Shown: positions 36,501-46,700 of the stretch, in pieces | How the letters are laid out: every line of letters begins with the position of its first letter | How positions within the stretch are numbered: position 1 is the stretch's first letter | NCBI GenBank assembly: GCA_036785705.1 | Contig: JAWUZG010000051.1 | Coordinates: 18,070,501-18,134,500, forward strand | Reading direction: 5' to 3' | DNA length: 64,000 nt | Origin: Acanthornis magna | Lineage: Eukaryota; Chordata; Aves; Passeriformes; Acanthizidae | The notes under the pieces: generated by a model | Told to the model about the DNA's origin: nothing | The model's input: the letters and a program-made list of their open reading frames with translations, nothing else | Databases searched by the model: none | Program-made: the position numbers and the translations under genes

Positions 36501-39500
36501 TGGGGGAGGAGAAAGCAGTGGGCCTGGGGGAAGGTCAGTGATTACCCTGGCAGGCAGTTGCACTTCCCAGCACAACCAGCACAGCTGTTCACAGCTGCTG
36601 GCCCATTCGGCTCTGCGTGAGGGGGGCTGGAGGCTGGCAATACACCTTTCTCTGCTGCCACCGGCCTCCTGAGGCTCTTACCATACTCCTCTACCCTGAA
36701 GGTGCGTGTGAGGTCAGGTATTTTGATGGTGTACTCTCCAACCGGTGCTTCTGCAGCCAGCGGAAAGGACAGATCCACAATGCCTCCCACAGGTATAACA
36801 TCCAGCCACTGTGCAATTCGGTTCCCTTTGGGGTCCTGCAAGGGTGGAGTAGAGAGTAGTTATTTTCCAGCACAAAAAGACTCTTTTGCAGATTGTGCAG
36901 GCCACCAGAGTATGGTCTGACCATGTATTCTCTTGTCCTGAGAGCCCAGGTCTATGTATGACGCAACTACAGTGCTCAGGTGAGCCCAAGCTCAAAGACG
37001 AAATTATTTTTCTTCCTATCTCATTGACAAAGCAAATCTATCATATTATTGTTCTCTGGTGGCACAGCCATCTCTTTGACTGCTGCAAAACAGTCACACT
37101 GCCCAGCCAGTAAGGACTTTGTGATGAGCTGATGGGTCTTCATATGGAACAAGTGGGTACTGCTGCTTGGAAAGATGAAGGTGGATCAGAGTGCTTTGTT
37201 TCCATAAACTGGCATAAAGCATTGCATTGATGTCTCAGAAACTGTATGTTTATGTAATGATTCCTTGCTGGGTATGACATGTACATTAACTCTAGCCCAT
37301 TGCTAGTTGGGGCAGTGACCTCTCCATGTGGGTATTACAAACCCCAACCCCCCACTTTCAGGTGCCTTTCCTCAGCCCAGGGATTACACTGGACAAACTG
37401 ATTTTAAGAATAACAGCCAGAAAACAGCTTTAGGAGGTGTTTCTAGCTGTGCAGTCACAACTGGAAAATTGGTCAAGCTTTTGTTTTCTTTATGTTAAAT
37501 ATAAAAGTGTCCTTAAGGAAACTTGAGGATTTTCACAACTCTTCAGTTCACAGGCTAGAGGGACTAAAAGTCCACTGACCACTCTAGAAAGGTGTGTTGG
37601 CTTTCAGTGGCACCCATCATTTCCTGCAGGGATCCCTGTGTGATCAGCGTCATGACACTGCTCTGCCAAACTTTTGTGGACATGGAAGGAAGGAAGGGCA
37701 AGAAGTCAAGGACTGCTCCCATTCATTTTGAGGTAACTGACTTTCTGCATCCTTATTTCCCCACCATCATCTCCAAACCTCTGTCTTCAACAAGGTGAGA
37801 AGAGTTCACCACTTTCAATAAAGTAGGTGCTTTACCTTCAGTTCCACCAGGCGCTGCTGTGGGGAGGAAAAGAACCAGTTACTGGTGGGATGATTTCAAG
37901 GTAAGTCACCATCCACCTCCGTGGTATTTTTTATTTCCCCCAACCATCCATCAGTTTTCTCTAAGCAATTCCCAGGGACTGCCCATAACACAACATCATG
38001 AGCAGCTCCTGTGTTGCAGGTGGTGCCCAACACTGTTAGTAAGCACCAAAAGCAATGCTGAGACCAGCTGTACACACATCACCTGGCTGGGCCAAGCACT
38101 GATCTAGAAGACATGCAGGCAGCCCACAACATTTCCAGACTTCAGGCATCTTCCCTCTTGACTTACTGTTTCGCTGCTGGCAATAAAGTTCTGATCCAAG
38201 GTCACAATCCGCACCTTGACTATAAAGCAAACGAAAAACAGGACTGGCTGAAATGAAATCAAGTCTCTCAGTAACACATAACAAGAATGGATGGCTAAGA
38301 TGTGCACATGTGCTTTGTTGAGAGGATGTGGGCAGCAGATAGAGCCATCCACTCCTAGGCTATGCCCAAAGCTCTGCTAGGAGCTGGCATCCTGCTAGAG
38401 AAAAGCAGGTTCTCCTGTTAGGAGAGGCAGTGTGGAGTTTTCTGGGAAGGCTGGCTGTGCTGGTGAGAAACAGCATTTTTCTGGACAGAGCGAACCTGTG
38501 GTGGCCACTCAGTCCTGCCTGCAGTGAAGCTCATCCTAGTGGAAAGTGTAGAGAGGCATGGGGCAAATGGCTGGACCCTGTGGTGAGCTGTGCTAGGGCA
38601 GTGGTGGGACCTGTAGGACTGCAATCCCCACCTGAGGAAGTCCGTGGGGAGGAGAGGGATTTAGGGCTCTGGCAGACAGACAGTCACAGCTTTGACTGGG
38701 GCAATCATGAATATAACACGGTGGCATCTAAACCTTTTCTCACACATCAAGGAAAACACACAAGCCCTGTTCACAGTGGTGAGATAGGAGAGAGGTATTC
38801 CCAGACCCCTCAAACCTTGAAGGAAGATGAAATCTATGCATCATCTGCCTTACTGAGCAGGTCCTGCTGAAAGGACTAGAGTACCCCACATTTTGTGGCC
38901 TGAGGACCATTCTCTCTCGCACAAGACACGGCCTTCTGTACATACCAATCTGTCCAGGTTTGTACACAGGTTTGTCTGTCTGGATAAAAGTCTTCTTGTC
39001 TGCGTGCTTGATTAGGACTTTCTGTTTCTTCTGAAACTCTGAGTTGGCTTCCACAACTGTGATAACAACAAAAGCCACTTCATCAGGGTTTCTAGCTGGA
39101 GGAGGGACCTGCAGGTATAGTTATAACCATCATTCAGGGTGGATCCCATTCAGTGACCCTGAGGCTTTTGGAACAATGATTATGATACTACTTTTGTACT
39201 GCTCCACTTCTTGCCCTGAAAGACCTCACAGAACATTTCAAAAAGTTTTCTAGAAGAGTAAAATATTACTGGGGCTACACAGCAGAAAGGACACTGGCAG
39301 ACCTATGGAGGCTGAAGCAGAAAATTCACTGGCCAGTTAAGATGACCTCATGGGAAGACACAATTCCTTGCATTCCTGCCCAGAAAGAACAGAACTCATG
39401 CAATATCCACCCTACTGACAACCTCTGAAAGCATCTTCCTCACCTGGAAGCTTGTGCAGTGAAAGAAGGGGAGCTGAGAGATGGACTGAGTGATCAGAGT

Positions 39501-41789
39501 CTCATTCCCAGCTGTGCTTTGCAATGTGACTGACACATGGATCGGGACTGCTCGCTCTCTGCTGAGCTGGAGACACACGGTCTCTGAGAAGGGGTAGTAG
39601 AGCTGAGATGGTATTGCCACTGCATAGTTTCTATTGAAAAGGAAAAAAAGAAAAAAGGTCAGGTTAAACTGACTTTTTGAAAGGATAGGTTTTGGCCTGT
39701 ATTTAGGTGCTTCCTAAGAGACTTCAGGTCTCTTCATTCTGCTGTCACGATGCCAGTGGGACATGACCACACTGTTCTCATCCATGGGTCCTGCAGACAT
39801 TAACACTAGGCTGTACTGTAAGCTGTGTGCACATATAAAATGATAAAGTCACTGTTTTACAAATTGAAAATGAAAATAAGGTGAAGGGACCTCCCCACGT
39901 CACCCAAGGGTTCAGCAGAGCTTGGCTGTCTTGCAGGTTTCCTGAGTCTTCAATGTTTTCACTGAACCGCACTACATATCACCATCAGTTTTATTGGCTG
40001 GTTTTCCTACTACTCTTGGGTTCAGAAAAAATGTCTTGTGTGAGGGACCCAGTGTCCCAGCTTCGTGTCCTGGGCACAGAGCCTCAGGAGCACCTCTTCA
40101 GTTCCTGAAACTCCTGTCCTCTTTGCTCCCTACCTGCTCTGCCATCTCTGTGTCTGGTCTGAGACCTGTCTTTATGATAATACCAAAAGGCTGTTCACAG
40201 TTTGTTTTCATCTTTTACTGAACTGCATCATCTAAGACCAACAAAAAATCAATATTCAAGCAGATTTCAAAACTGTTATAACTGTCTCCTCCCACTCACT
40301 GCCTCTGGACAGTCTCAGCCAGCAGCATGCTTTGCAGCAGTAGGAGAGCAGGGCCTGGAAAGACCAAAACAGCAGGAGGAAGGGAGGTGACCTGCTGGCA
40401 GTTCTCAGCTTGAGCTCAGCACCCTGGCGAGACAGAGTCAAGGTCCTGCTGGCCAGGAGCCTTTGAGTGTTTTCACATTTGAGTGCTGCCAAGCCACTTT
40501 GAGGATCTCAAAACACATACCAACAGCATTTTGTTTTTCCTACTTGAGCTGACTCATGGCACCTCCCTCCTGCCACTTGTGCCAAAGGATGGGATGAGCA
40601 CTAAAAACTGACTGCTTGAAACCTCCCATACCTCCCTTGCTCCTAATGATTCTTTACTCTGGAATGTTTTCTTACACCCCTTTGACAATTCATCCCTTGC
40701 CCTTGCCTTCTAAGCCATAAAAGTAAGAAAGAGCATCTCTGAGGCTGTCATCCAAGGGTCACAAGATCCAAGCTGAATCATGAATCTATGGAAAAATTGG
40801 AATAAAGGCAGGACAGAAGACAACCTATTGAAGCAAGCAGTACTTCCATAAAGCAAAGCTTCATGCTGAAGGTAACAGTGGCAAGCAGCAGTAAAGCATA
40901 TCCTTTGTGTGGGAGCTGTGTCAGCCTATGGAACATGTCCTAGAGGAAGTACTCCTGCTGGAGAAGTTTTTTAAAACTAGACTTGTGCACACCACATGCA
41001 GCAGGAGGGAACCCAGCTACAACCCACTGACATATTTTTCACTGTAACATCTAGTGTTCAAGCACAGTCATGCTTCTGTTTGCACTTGTGCCGTGGCTGC
41101 AAAAGCAAACGCCTTCAAAAAAGCAAGAGCAATTTCACAAGCCAGGATATCAGAGCAGTGCCTGCTGGAACAGGAATTGCATTCCTGACCAAGTATATGA
41201 AGAGAAGCAGTGCTGGGAATTGTCCTTGACAGAGGTCTGGGAAAAGGCACAGTGGGAGCCAAGCCTGAATGAACACACTGCTTTACCAAGAGAATCCCTA
41301 TCAGATACTTGGGCTCATTGTTTGCTCAATTTGTAAAGGCACTCATCTTTGCTGGCTAAACTATTGAATGGTGACCTATGACTCTGGGAAGAAAAGATTA
41401 GCCCAAAGGAAACATATTCTGGAATACAGCAGGAGACATGAGATATTGACAGGTCAGAATTAAGCACATGCAGAACATCGGCAGAGCTGTTCTGCCTGAG
41501 TCTTTGCTGGAATACATGGTCTACATCAAAAGCACAAAAGGAAAAGCCAATTAGCAGCAGGAATGTGGAGAAAGGGCACATAGAAACCAAATGAAATCTT
41601 GGCAACATGAGAAAATCATGCCCCTCTGGAAGAACCCTTCTCACCTTAAGACCTCTGTCCTGTCATATTGCCACCCGCCCCCGACCAGAGCATATATGCA
41701 AAGCAGCGAGGTTCTTACAGCATTGCAGGCATTCCAGCCACAATAGGCAGGAGATGGATGCTGCCCCACAGGAAAGCGATGCTCCACAT
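18548..41789 (-). CDS. A2ML1-like: Gene B: complete A2ML1-like alpha-2-macroglobulin family protease inhibitor
   Basis: Thirty-five coding exons, from ATG at 41789 to TGA at 18550-18548, sum to 4398 nt, exactly 1465 residues plus stop. The length fits A2ML1 (about 1450 residues). Order: signal peptide (about 1-20), MG1-MG6, bait (about 690-745), MG7 (about 785-916), CUB first half (917-961), TED with GCGEQ (Cys982, Gln985), CUB second half at the end of E30, RBD (1327-1465, ending SVPCE). The bait is unusually acidic and Tyr-rich. The residue at the thioester-catalysis position is Asn (24284-24286), as in A2M. MG3 has the conserved intradomain Cys but not the intersubunit Cys, so a monomer is inferred. 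The gene is tail to tail with gene A and head to head with gene C. All junctions are GT-AG with matching phases. The weakest junction is the E17 donor. Confidence 0.94.
19251..19353 (-). CDS. Gene B exon 34: receptor-binding domain
   Basis: 103 nt; [20 protein letters not shown] and YMPG. Confidence 0.94.
20504..20572 (-). CDS. Gene B exon 33: receptor-binding domain
   Basis: 69 nt; [20 protein letters not shown]. Confidence 0.93.
20860..20950 (-). CDS. Gene B exon 32: receptor-binding domain
   Basis: 91 nt; [20 protein letters not shown]. The two LRP1-contact Lys of A2M align with Ala and Glu. Confidence 0.93.
21619..21734 (-). CDS. Gene B exon 31: start of receptor-binding domain
   Basis: 116 nt; [20 protein letters not shown] to FSVTIRAR, phase 0 to 2. 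Locally CpG-rich. Confidence 0.9.
22123..22338 (-). CDS. Gene B exon 30: end of thioester domain and CUB second half
   Basis: 216 nt; [48 protein letters not shown]. Confidence 0.95.
22615..22829 (-). CDS. Gene B exon 29: thioester domain
   Basis: 215 nt; [37 protein letters not shown]. Confidence 0.95.
23298..23469 (-). CDS. Gene B exon 28: thioester domain
   Basis: 172 nt; [36 protein letters not shown]. The usual Y-x-x-ALLAY is replaced by YSLALAANT. Confidence 0.92.
23637..23711 (-). CDS. Gene B exon 27: thioester domain
   Basis: 75 nt, more diverged than its paralogs: [20 protein letters not shown] in place of GGVDDE-SLTAY. Confidence 0.88.
24272..24428 (-). CDS. Gene B exon 26: thioester domain with catalytic-position Asn
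   Basis: 157 nt; [20 protein letters not shown] to KLFNNGLM. Asn at 24286-24284 takes the place of His in gene A. Confidence 0.94.
25291..25372 (-). CDS. Gene B exon 25: thioester domain
   Basis: 82 nt; [20 protein letters not shown] to GNTW. Confidence 0.95.
25676..25852 (-). CDS. Gene B exon 24: thioester domain with GCGEQ
   Basis: 177 nt; [20 protein letters not shown] then [19 protein letters not shown] is encoded at 25796-25782 (Cys982, Gln985). Confidence 0.96.
25983..26020. repeat. Two-copy 19-bp tandem duplication
   Basis: ACTGTAGGAACAGTGATAG is followed directly by a copy differing only in its last base, in gene B intron 23. Confidence 0.85.
26231..26314 (-). CDS. Gene B exon 23: CUB first half
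   Basis: 84 nt; [20 protein letters not shown] to AHISFL. Confidence 0.93.
   Translation of the reverse strand, partial: ELHLQRPSLSLRQRTLSLGQREPTSLF
26684..26735 (-). CDS. Gene B exon 22: CUB first half
   Basis: 52 nt; [17 protein letters not shown], phase 0 to 1, donor gtaggt. Confidence 0.9.
27162..27283 (-). CDS. Gene B exon 21: MG7
   Basis: 122 nt; [20 protein letters not shown] and [13 protein letters not shown]. Confidence 0.94.
27449..27572 (-). CDS. Gene B exon 20: MG7
   Basis: 124 nt; [34 protein letters not shown]. The CLC motif is kept, but the upstream C-x-x-C of A and C is missing. Confidence 0.9.
27927..28155 (-). CDS. Gene B exon 19: MG6 end and MG7
   Basis: 229 nt; [40 protein letters not shown]. 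Confidence 0.95.
28936..29083 (-). CDS. Gene B exon 18: acidic bait region and FPETFIW strand
   Basis: 148 nt. [20 protein letters not shown] and more acidic residues, then [13 protein letters not shown]. Across E17-E18 the bait has about 13 Asp/Glu against one or two Arg. Confidence 0.9.
29685..29772 (-). CDS. Gene B exon 17: MG6 end and start of bait region
   Basis: 88 nt. [18 protein letters not shown], then the bait start [11 protein letters not shown]. The donor GTACAT is weak, but it is the only GT giving phase 1 for the clear exon 18 frame. Confidence 0.82.
30430..30627 (-). CDS. Gene B exon 16: MG6 variable insert
   Basis: 198 nt, the longest of the three copies; [20 protein letters not shown], a Ser/Thr-rich middle, then QPDVYELVK. 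Confidence 0.92.
31435..31584 (-). CDS. Gene B exon 15: start of MG6
   Basis: 150 nt; [20 protein letters not shown] and [13 protein letters not shown]. Confidence 0.94.
31740..31885 (-). CDS. Gene B exon 14: MG5
   Basis: 146 nt; [36 protein letters not shown] and CFRNH. Confidence 0.94.
32230..32247. repeat. A18 homopolymer
   Basis: Run of 18 A in gene B intron 13 (plus-strand view). Confidence 0.9.
32414..32477 (-). CDS. Gene B exon 13: MG5
   Basis: 64 nt; minus strand tctag, then [20 protein letters not shown], then gtagga. Same length and phase as genes A and C. Confidence 0.88.
32583..32807 (-). CDS. Gene B exon 12: MG4/MG5
   Basis: 225 nt; [15 protein letters not shown] to [10 protein letters not shown]-rich, with an Arg/Ser-rich [13 protein letters not shown] segment. 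Confidence 0.92.
33619..33789 (-). CDS. Gene B exon 11: MG4
   Basis: 171 nt; [20 protein letters not shown], donor gttagg (less common but GT). Confidence 0.92.
34135..34244 (-). CDS. Gene B exon 10: MG3/MG4
   Basis: 110 nt; [16 protein letters not shown] to QQGAPYYGN. Confidence 0.92.
35303..35420 (-). CDS. Gene B exon 9: MG3
   Basis: 118 nt; [20 protein letters not shown] to ESGT. Confidence 0.92.
35532..35652 (-). CDS. Gene B exon 8: MG3
   Basis: 121 nt, phase 2 to 0. [20 protein letters not shown], a Lys/Arg-rich loop, then SICKDYTGE. The MG3 Cys pair is kept; the intersubunit Cys is absent. Confidence 0.92.
36183..36267 (-). CDS. Gene B exon 7: start of MG3
   Basis: 85 nt; [20 protein letters not shown] and RLHVCGM. 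Confidence 0.93.
36682..36835 (-). CDS. Gene B exon 6: MG2
   Basis: 154 nt; [20 protein letters not shown] to RVEEYG. Confidence 0.95.
37836..37856 (-). CDS. Gene B exon 5: 21-nt microexon in MG2
   Basis: Minus-strand cccacag, then seven codons QRLVELK, then gtaaag. Equivalent to YSMVELQ of human A2ML1 and YSQIWLQ of gene C. It keeps the frame between exons 4 and 6. Confidence 0.88.
38167..38219 (-). CDS. Gene B exon 4: MG2
   Basis: 53 nt; [18 protein letters not shown], donor gtaagt. Confidence 0.92.
38946..39108 (-). CDS. Gene B exon 3: MG1/MG2
   Basis: 163 nt. [18 protein letters not shown], then [14 protein letters not shown], the family signature at the start of MG2. Donor gtatgt, phase 1. 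Confidence 0.95.
39444..39630 (-). CDS. Gene B exon 2: MG1
   Basis: 187 nt, phase 2 to 0. [20 protein letters not shown] to FFHCTSFQ holds the MG1 Cys pair. Confidence 0.93.
39631..41718 (-). other. Gene B intron 1 (2.1 kb)
   Basis: Longest intron in the window. Open frames within it show no similarity to A2M domains; no repeat family or RNA was recognised. Confidence 0.6.
41719..41789 (-). CDS. Gene B exon 1: start codon and signal peptide
   Basis: On the minus strand, ATG at 41789-41787 encodes [19 protein letters not shown], a hydrophobic signal-like segment, then MPAM and two bases CT before donor GTAAGA. CT joins the first base of exon 2 to give CTA, continuing [10 protein letters not shown] as in human A2ML1 PNYLVTLPA. 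It is too short for a long ORF and was found from phase and context. Cleavage near residue 19 is inferred. Confidence 0.82.
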
Positions 41790-43646
41790 AGCTGCTTGCA
41801 GGTCGAATTCCTCCAAGGAAAGCTTAGCCACTCCTCAATACCCCCTTCACCTCTGCTTTTGCTGTCTTCCTTCTCCCCCTCATCCAGTGCTGAAGGAGTG
41901 CTCAGCTCCTGCCTTGACTGGGTGCCTGTTCCTCTCTTGGCTTCAAAACCAAGGTGGAAATCACGACGCTCGTGGCTGGGATGTGGGCGGGAGAAAGGGG
42001 TGGGGACAGTGTTTACTGCCTACAAACCAGAGGCAGCTGCTTTGAGACGTTGGAAGGCTTGTTGGTGTTTTGCTGGGAGAGGTTTTGTCTGCCTTAGGCA
42101 GACAAAGCTGGTGGCAGCAGGAGTACTTAGTTACTATATTTGGTACAGGGGTCCAATTTTTTTAAAAAGTGTCTTTACTGGGACATCACTGGAAACATCT
42201 GGAGACAAACTAATACTTTGTGACGTCAGGGGATTTTGCTTCAAGGTTCTTCTTCTGTAGAACTTCTTCTTAGGTACTGTTTGCTTCTTACTGAAATTTC
42301 ACTCCTTGCATCCTCCAGCCAGACCAGCCCAGGGCTTCACATGCAGCTCTGCCAGTGTCCCCATTCCTCCCTGGAAGAAGGGAAGAACTTTAGCATTTTA
42401 TTATCTTTTGGTTGCCTATCTGTTTTTGTCTTGCTAGGTTAGACTTGAACTCAAACCCCTGTTTAATTTTGGAAAATCAAATATGCTCCCAGATCAGTGA
42501 CATACAGTGCTTTAAACCTGAGGTTTATCTGCAATGCCAGGGCCGGGTTAAAGGCTCATGTGCCCCTGTTATATCAGACTGTGCTCGAAGAGGCTGGGTG
42601 CACTCTAACAACACATATGGGGACTGTGCCAAAGTAAATCCAGGGGATTGCTTCAGCTGAGAGCAAGGCGTGGCTGGATGGCAAATTCTCTCAGTGCTGT
42701 GCGCCTTTGGTTGTGCTCTGCTAAAACACAACAGGGGCCAGGGCAGAATGAGGACATCCACCTTCAAGTGAGGCTGTAACTAGAGGGCAAATTCATCCAA
42801 GCCCTGTACTCTTCACTGTTGCCACTCAGGAAATGGAAACATAAGGGTGCAGTGCCCAGGAAGAGCCTGGAGGAGATGGTAATGGTGTCAGTGTGGAATC
42901 ACCTTATCTCAGGGGGAATCTGTCAGAAGACTGGACATCCAGCTTGGGCACATGTAAAGTAGAGATTTGCTAAAATATGTATGGACTTATTATGTCATAC
43001 TTTATTTGGAAAGGTCTTGCAGAGGAACTATGAGAGGAGTTGGCATAGGTGGCAGGAACTGTCCTGGAAAACATTCTGTGCCCAGGAGGATCAGACCTGG
43101 TTGGGATGGATGGGCGGACAGATGTAGTGATGCACAGAATGGAGGTGATTTGAAAGGTTTTTTTTCCAAGTGCTGAGTAACAACTGTATGAGGGGAAGAT
43201 CACTAATGCTGCTTTTTAAAAGCTGAAGATGCTTTTTACAAGCTGAGGACAGTAGCTGACATGCAGATTTGGCTCTCATCAGTCAGGATCCAGACCAACC
43301 ACAGGTGAGATGAGTTTTTCTCCTAAGTCCCCTTCAGCCTGAGTTAGAGATATGTATTCCCATACATCCCTTCTCAGTGTCATGGCACCCATGGCCTGGA
43401 ATACCACCTGAATGTAAATGCAGGTGGAGAACTGTAACAAGTGACCTTTACTCTGCTGTTGGTGGGAGCAAGTAAATATTAACTAATGTCATTAGCCTGG
43501 AAAAATATTATCTCCGTATATTAACTCCCCTACTCTTTGAACCTAGGAGCATCTGAGGGAGGTATTTAGGATTGCTCCAACCCCTCAGTACAGGCCGTTC
43601 TGTCCTCCAGTGTGAATCTTGTCACCTGGCTGTCCCAGCCCAAGCA
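41790..43646. promoter_or_regulatory. Divergent upstream region between genes B and C
   Basis: 1857 bp separate the two start codons. It must hold both promoters unless an upstream noncoding exon exists. Next to gene B it is pyrimidine-rich on the plus strand without a TATA box; no CpG island is seen. No other gene was recognised. Confidence 0.6.
43563..43569 (+). promoter_or_regulatory. Possible TATA-like element of gene C
   Basis: TATTTAG lies 84 nt before the gene C ATG, with TCAGTACAG about 22 nt further on as a possible initiation site. Spacing is right, but the motif is weak. Confidence 0.25.
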
Positions 43647-43711
43647 ATGGGAACACCACTGCTGCTCTTATCCCTGACCCTATTCCCAGTGGCAGCAGCA
43701 AGCCTGGAACC
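43647..43711 (+). CDS. Gene C exon 1: start codon and signal peptide
   Basis: ATG 43647 (G at -3 and +4, a good initiation context) encodes [20 protein letters not shown], then GAA and two bases CC before donor GTGAGA. CC joins the first base of exon 2 to give CCT, reading [11 protein letters not shown]. Phase 2, the same as gene B exon 1. Signal cleavage after VAAA is inferred. Confidence 0.87.
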
Positions 43712-46700
43712 GTGAGACTCTCTCCTTTTGATTTTGGGGGGCTTGGTGGAAGGGCCTGTTGTTGAAGGGTGGTGCTGAGGTGCTGCACTCTTTGGCACCA
43801 CAGAGATGGATTAGGGGGCCTGGTTCCCTGGGAGGCTGAGCAGAAGCAGCTCCTGCAGGGTCCCTGGCACTGAGCACTGCTGCAGGGGCAGCCCCTGGTG
43901 TTGGCTTGTGCAGGCACTGCACTGCTCACACCACAAAGCTACAGAAGCCACAGTTTTGCCTCTGTTTATCCTGTGCTGGTGGGGGGGAAATCTGGTGTGA
44001 GGACTGAAGCCTTGTGCTTCAGCCACTGAGCCTTTGGCTTTCTCACAGCCTCACTCTGTGTATTGCAACTGGAGCATCGTGCACTGGGCAGCTGTGTCCT
44101 GGCTGGTGGCAAGGTGGTGACACAGAGATATTGGGAATTCTTGAGCACCACACTGGGCATATTCCTCCTCTCTGGTTTGGAAAGGAGCTGTGCTAAACTT
44201 CCTTCACTGCAGTCCTCCAGATATTTCTCACCCTTGGTCTACCTCCTCATTGAAAGCAGCAGAGATGGATTCTGGCCTGTCCACCTCAACCTCTGACTTG
44301 TTTTTGAACATGTACTACTCTCTTCTAGTCACTATATGGTGGTGTTCCCTGCTGTCATTCAACAGTCCCACGAGGAGAAGCTCTACATTCACTTCAGCTC
44401 CCTTACTGAGGTTGTCCATCTGGCTGTCACCTTGCAGACAAAAGCCCAGAATCACACCCTGGTGGAGCAGAATGTGGAGAAGCCAGGCACTTTTCGTTGC
44501 ATCACCTTCCAGGTGAGTGTAGATGTGGCTACAGATTTGACAGTGGATGCTTTCACCTTCACACAGCAGCATAGCACTTCTCTGGGTACACTCTCCTTTA
44601 CCTTGCCATAGGTTTCAAGTAGGTTAAGTATATTTCCCTACCAGTGCCAGGCAAAAGGCAGCAGTGTCCTGGAGTCTAGAAAAGTAGGGAATCTTTTCTG
44701 TGTAGAAAAAAAATCTGTTCTTTTGATCTGTATCAGCACATTTCATCCTACTTGAAGCCTGGTGGTAAACATTTACTTTCAGTTTACTCAGTGTTTTGTC
44801 CCTAAATACGCTTGTATATCACAGCAAAAGTCAATGCATTGGGAATACATTCTTTTCATCCTTGTGTCCTCAGGAGCCTGCCCCTTCAGCTCCAAGAGGA
44901 CCATTCTGCTCTAAAGCTGCATCTGCATTGCTAGGTGTAGCTGCAGTCTGCATAGACATTGAGCTTGCTTTAATTTAGCTGTGATAGTGCTGACCCCACA
45001 ATGAACTGAATTTCACCAAGGCAGTCTGGATATTTCTGGAGTGGCTTGAGTTCCTGTCATTGCTAACTGCTCTGGTTAGCTTATCTAGACACACAGACTA
45101 CAGAACCTTCAGTTACATTTCTGGAGAGCTGTGGATATGTGTGTGGTGCTGAGGCTCTACAAACTGCCCCTGTCTTCCTCAGCACTGCACAAAGTCGCTG
45201 TGTCTATGCCCTGATCGTCCTGCAGAATCAGCAGAATTCAAGGAGGGGCTGTAGTCCCTTTTGGTTTTTACATCAACACGACAATGATTAACTAAGGGTT
45301 TGGTGCCAGCCCTTAGGAGAGAGCAAGTCCTGGTTCTGGAAAGCCAAGGAAGTCTGCTGTTAGCAAAAAAATAAAAACCACCAAAAAATCCTTCTCCTGC
45401 TGAGCTCAGTCTTTCTGATGCTGAGATGTCCTGTGTTTGCTTGATCGCTATCTCATCTCCCATTACTGCAGATCTGACTCTCCTATGGTTTTACTTGGTT
45501 CCATAAAACTCACATTTGTGTTAAGTGGGAGAATGACATGTCAGTCAGTTCACTCAAGTTCATGAACAAGAGAAAGGCAGAAACGGCTTCTCCCTAGAAT
45601 CACAAGTGGGTTACAGAGTGATGCAGAAGAATTTGGACTCTGAAGTTTGGGGATTTTTTAACAGTGAGATGACATCTTATATCTGGGATAAGATGCAAAG
45701 TCTCTGATGAATTTTTTCCATTTCCTTGTGTCAATTAACATAGGTGCCAGACCTCATGTTAATTCCCAAGAAAACAGATGATCCCACATCACGGGTAAGA
45801 TACATCTCTTGTCTGCCTCTCCTCTTACAAATTAGAGGGCTTCAGCCTCTTCTGTGCCTGAGCCATGTTAATATTGGAGATGCAGGGGGGAAAGACAGTA
45901 AAGAGCAAACAGAAATGAGGAAAGAGGCAAACATGACAAGCAGAAAGACAGAGAAAAGGGAATGAAGAAGCTGGACAACAAAAAGAAGACTATGACTAGG
46001 GAAAGGAGAAACTTAAATTAGAGAGGATGAAAGGAGGAGGGGGATGTTGGAGATTTTGGAAGGACAGGTGCCTCTGGTTCTCTTTCAAGCTCTTTGTAGT
46101 CTGTGGCAATTTGTTTTTTTTAACCTGACAGCCAGAGGAGGTGGTTTTTCTGCATGTCCTGATCCACAGTGGAGACAATGTGCTTTTTAAGGGTCACAAG
46201 AAAGTTCTGGTCAAGCCCCAGAAGAATATAATTCTGATAGAGACAGACAAGGGCTTATACAAGCCTGGAGAAACAGGTAAGGCAAGAAGGCAGCATATGG
46301 AAATGGGGAGGGAAGGGTCAAGGTAGCAGCCACACCTGGAGGGAAGATCTCAGCAAGTGCAGCAAGCTAAGGCTGTTGGAGATGGAAGAAGGCAAATCTC
46401 TATTATCTGATGTTTCTAGGAACAGTCTGAGTCAGAATGTTCCCCTCAAAGGTGTGCTACCTTGAGGGGAATATATCAAGGGGAATATATTCCCAGTCTG
46501 CTACTCTGAGGTGTTGCTTTGGTGTCATATCTCTAGTGAGACCTAAAAGGAAAGTCAGGACTCTCCAGGACATGGGACAGCCTTGAAGACTGTTGTTCAT
46601 ATTTGAGTAGAGCCTAGACTGACAGTTCCAAGCTGTAGAATTACAGGGAGCTACCCCACAGTCTTCACAACATAAGTGGACAGCAGGTAGACCCCACTAC

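Noticed and set aside
41315..41644. Alternative signal-peptide exon for gene B (hydrophobic [20 protein letters not shown])
   Set aside because: It looks like a signal sequence, but I found no donor in phase 2 giving a sensible junction to exon 2; the exon at 41719-41789 fits phase, length and the A2ML1 start.
18548..41789. Naming gene B ovostatin
   Set aside because: The thioester GCGEQ is intact and the local sequence is closer to A2ML1; ovostatin lacks the thioester.
41607..42260. 217-codon plus-strand open frame upstream of gene B
   Set aside because: It overlaps gene B exon 1 in antisense, starts in an intron and resembles no known family.
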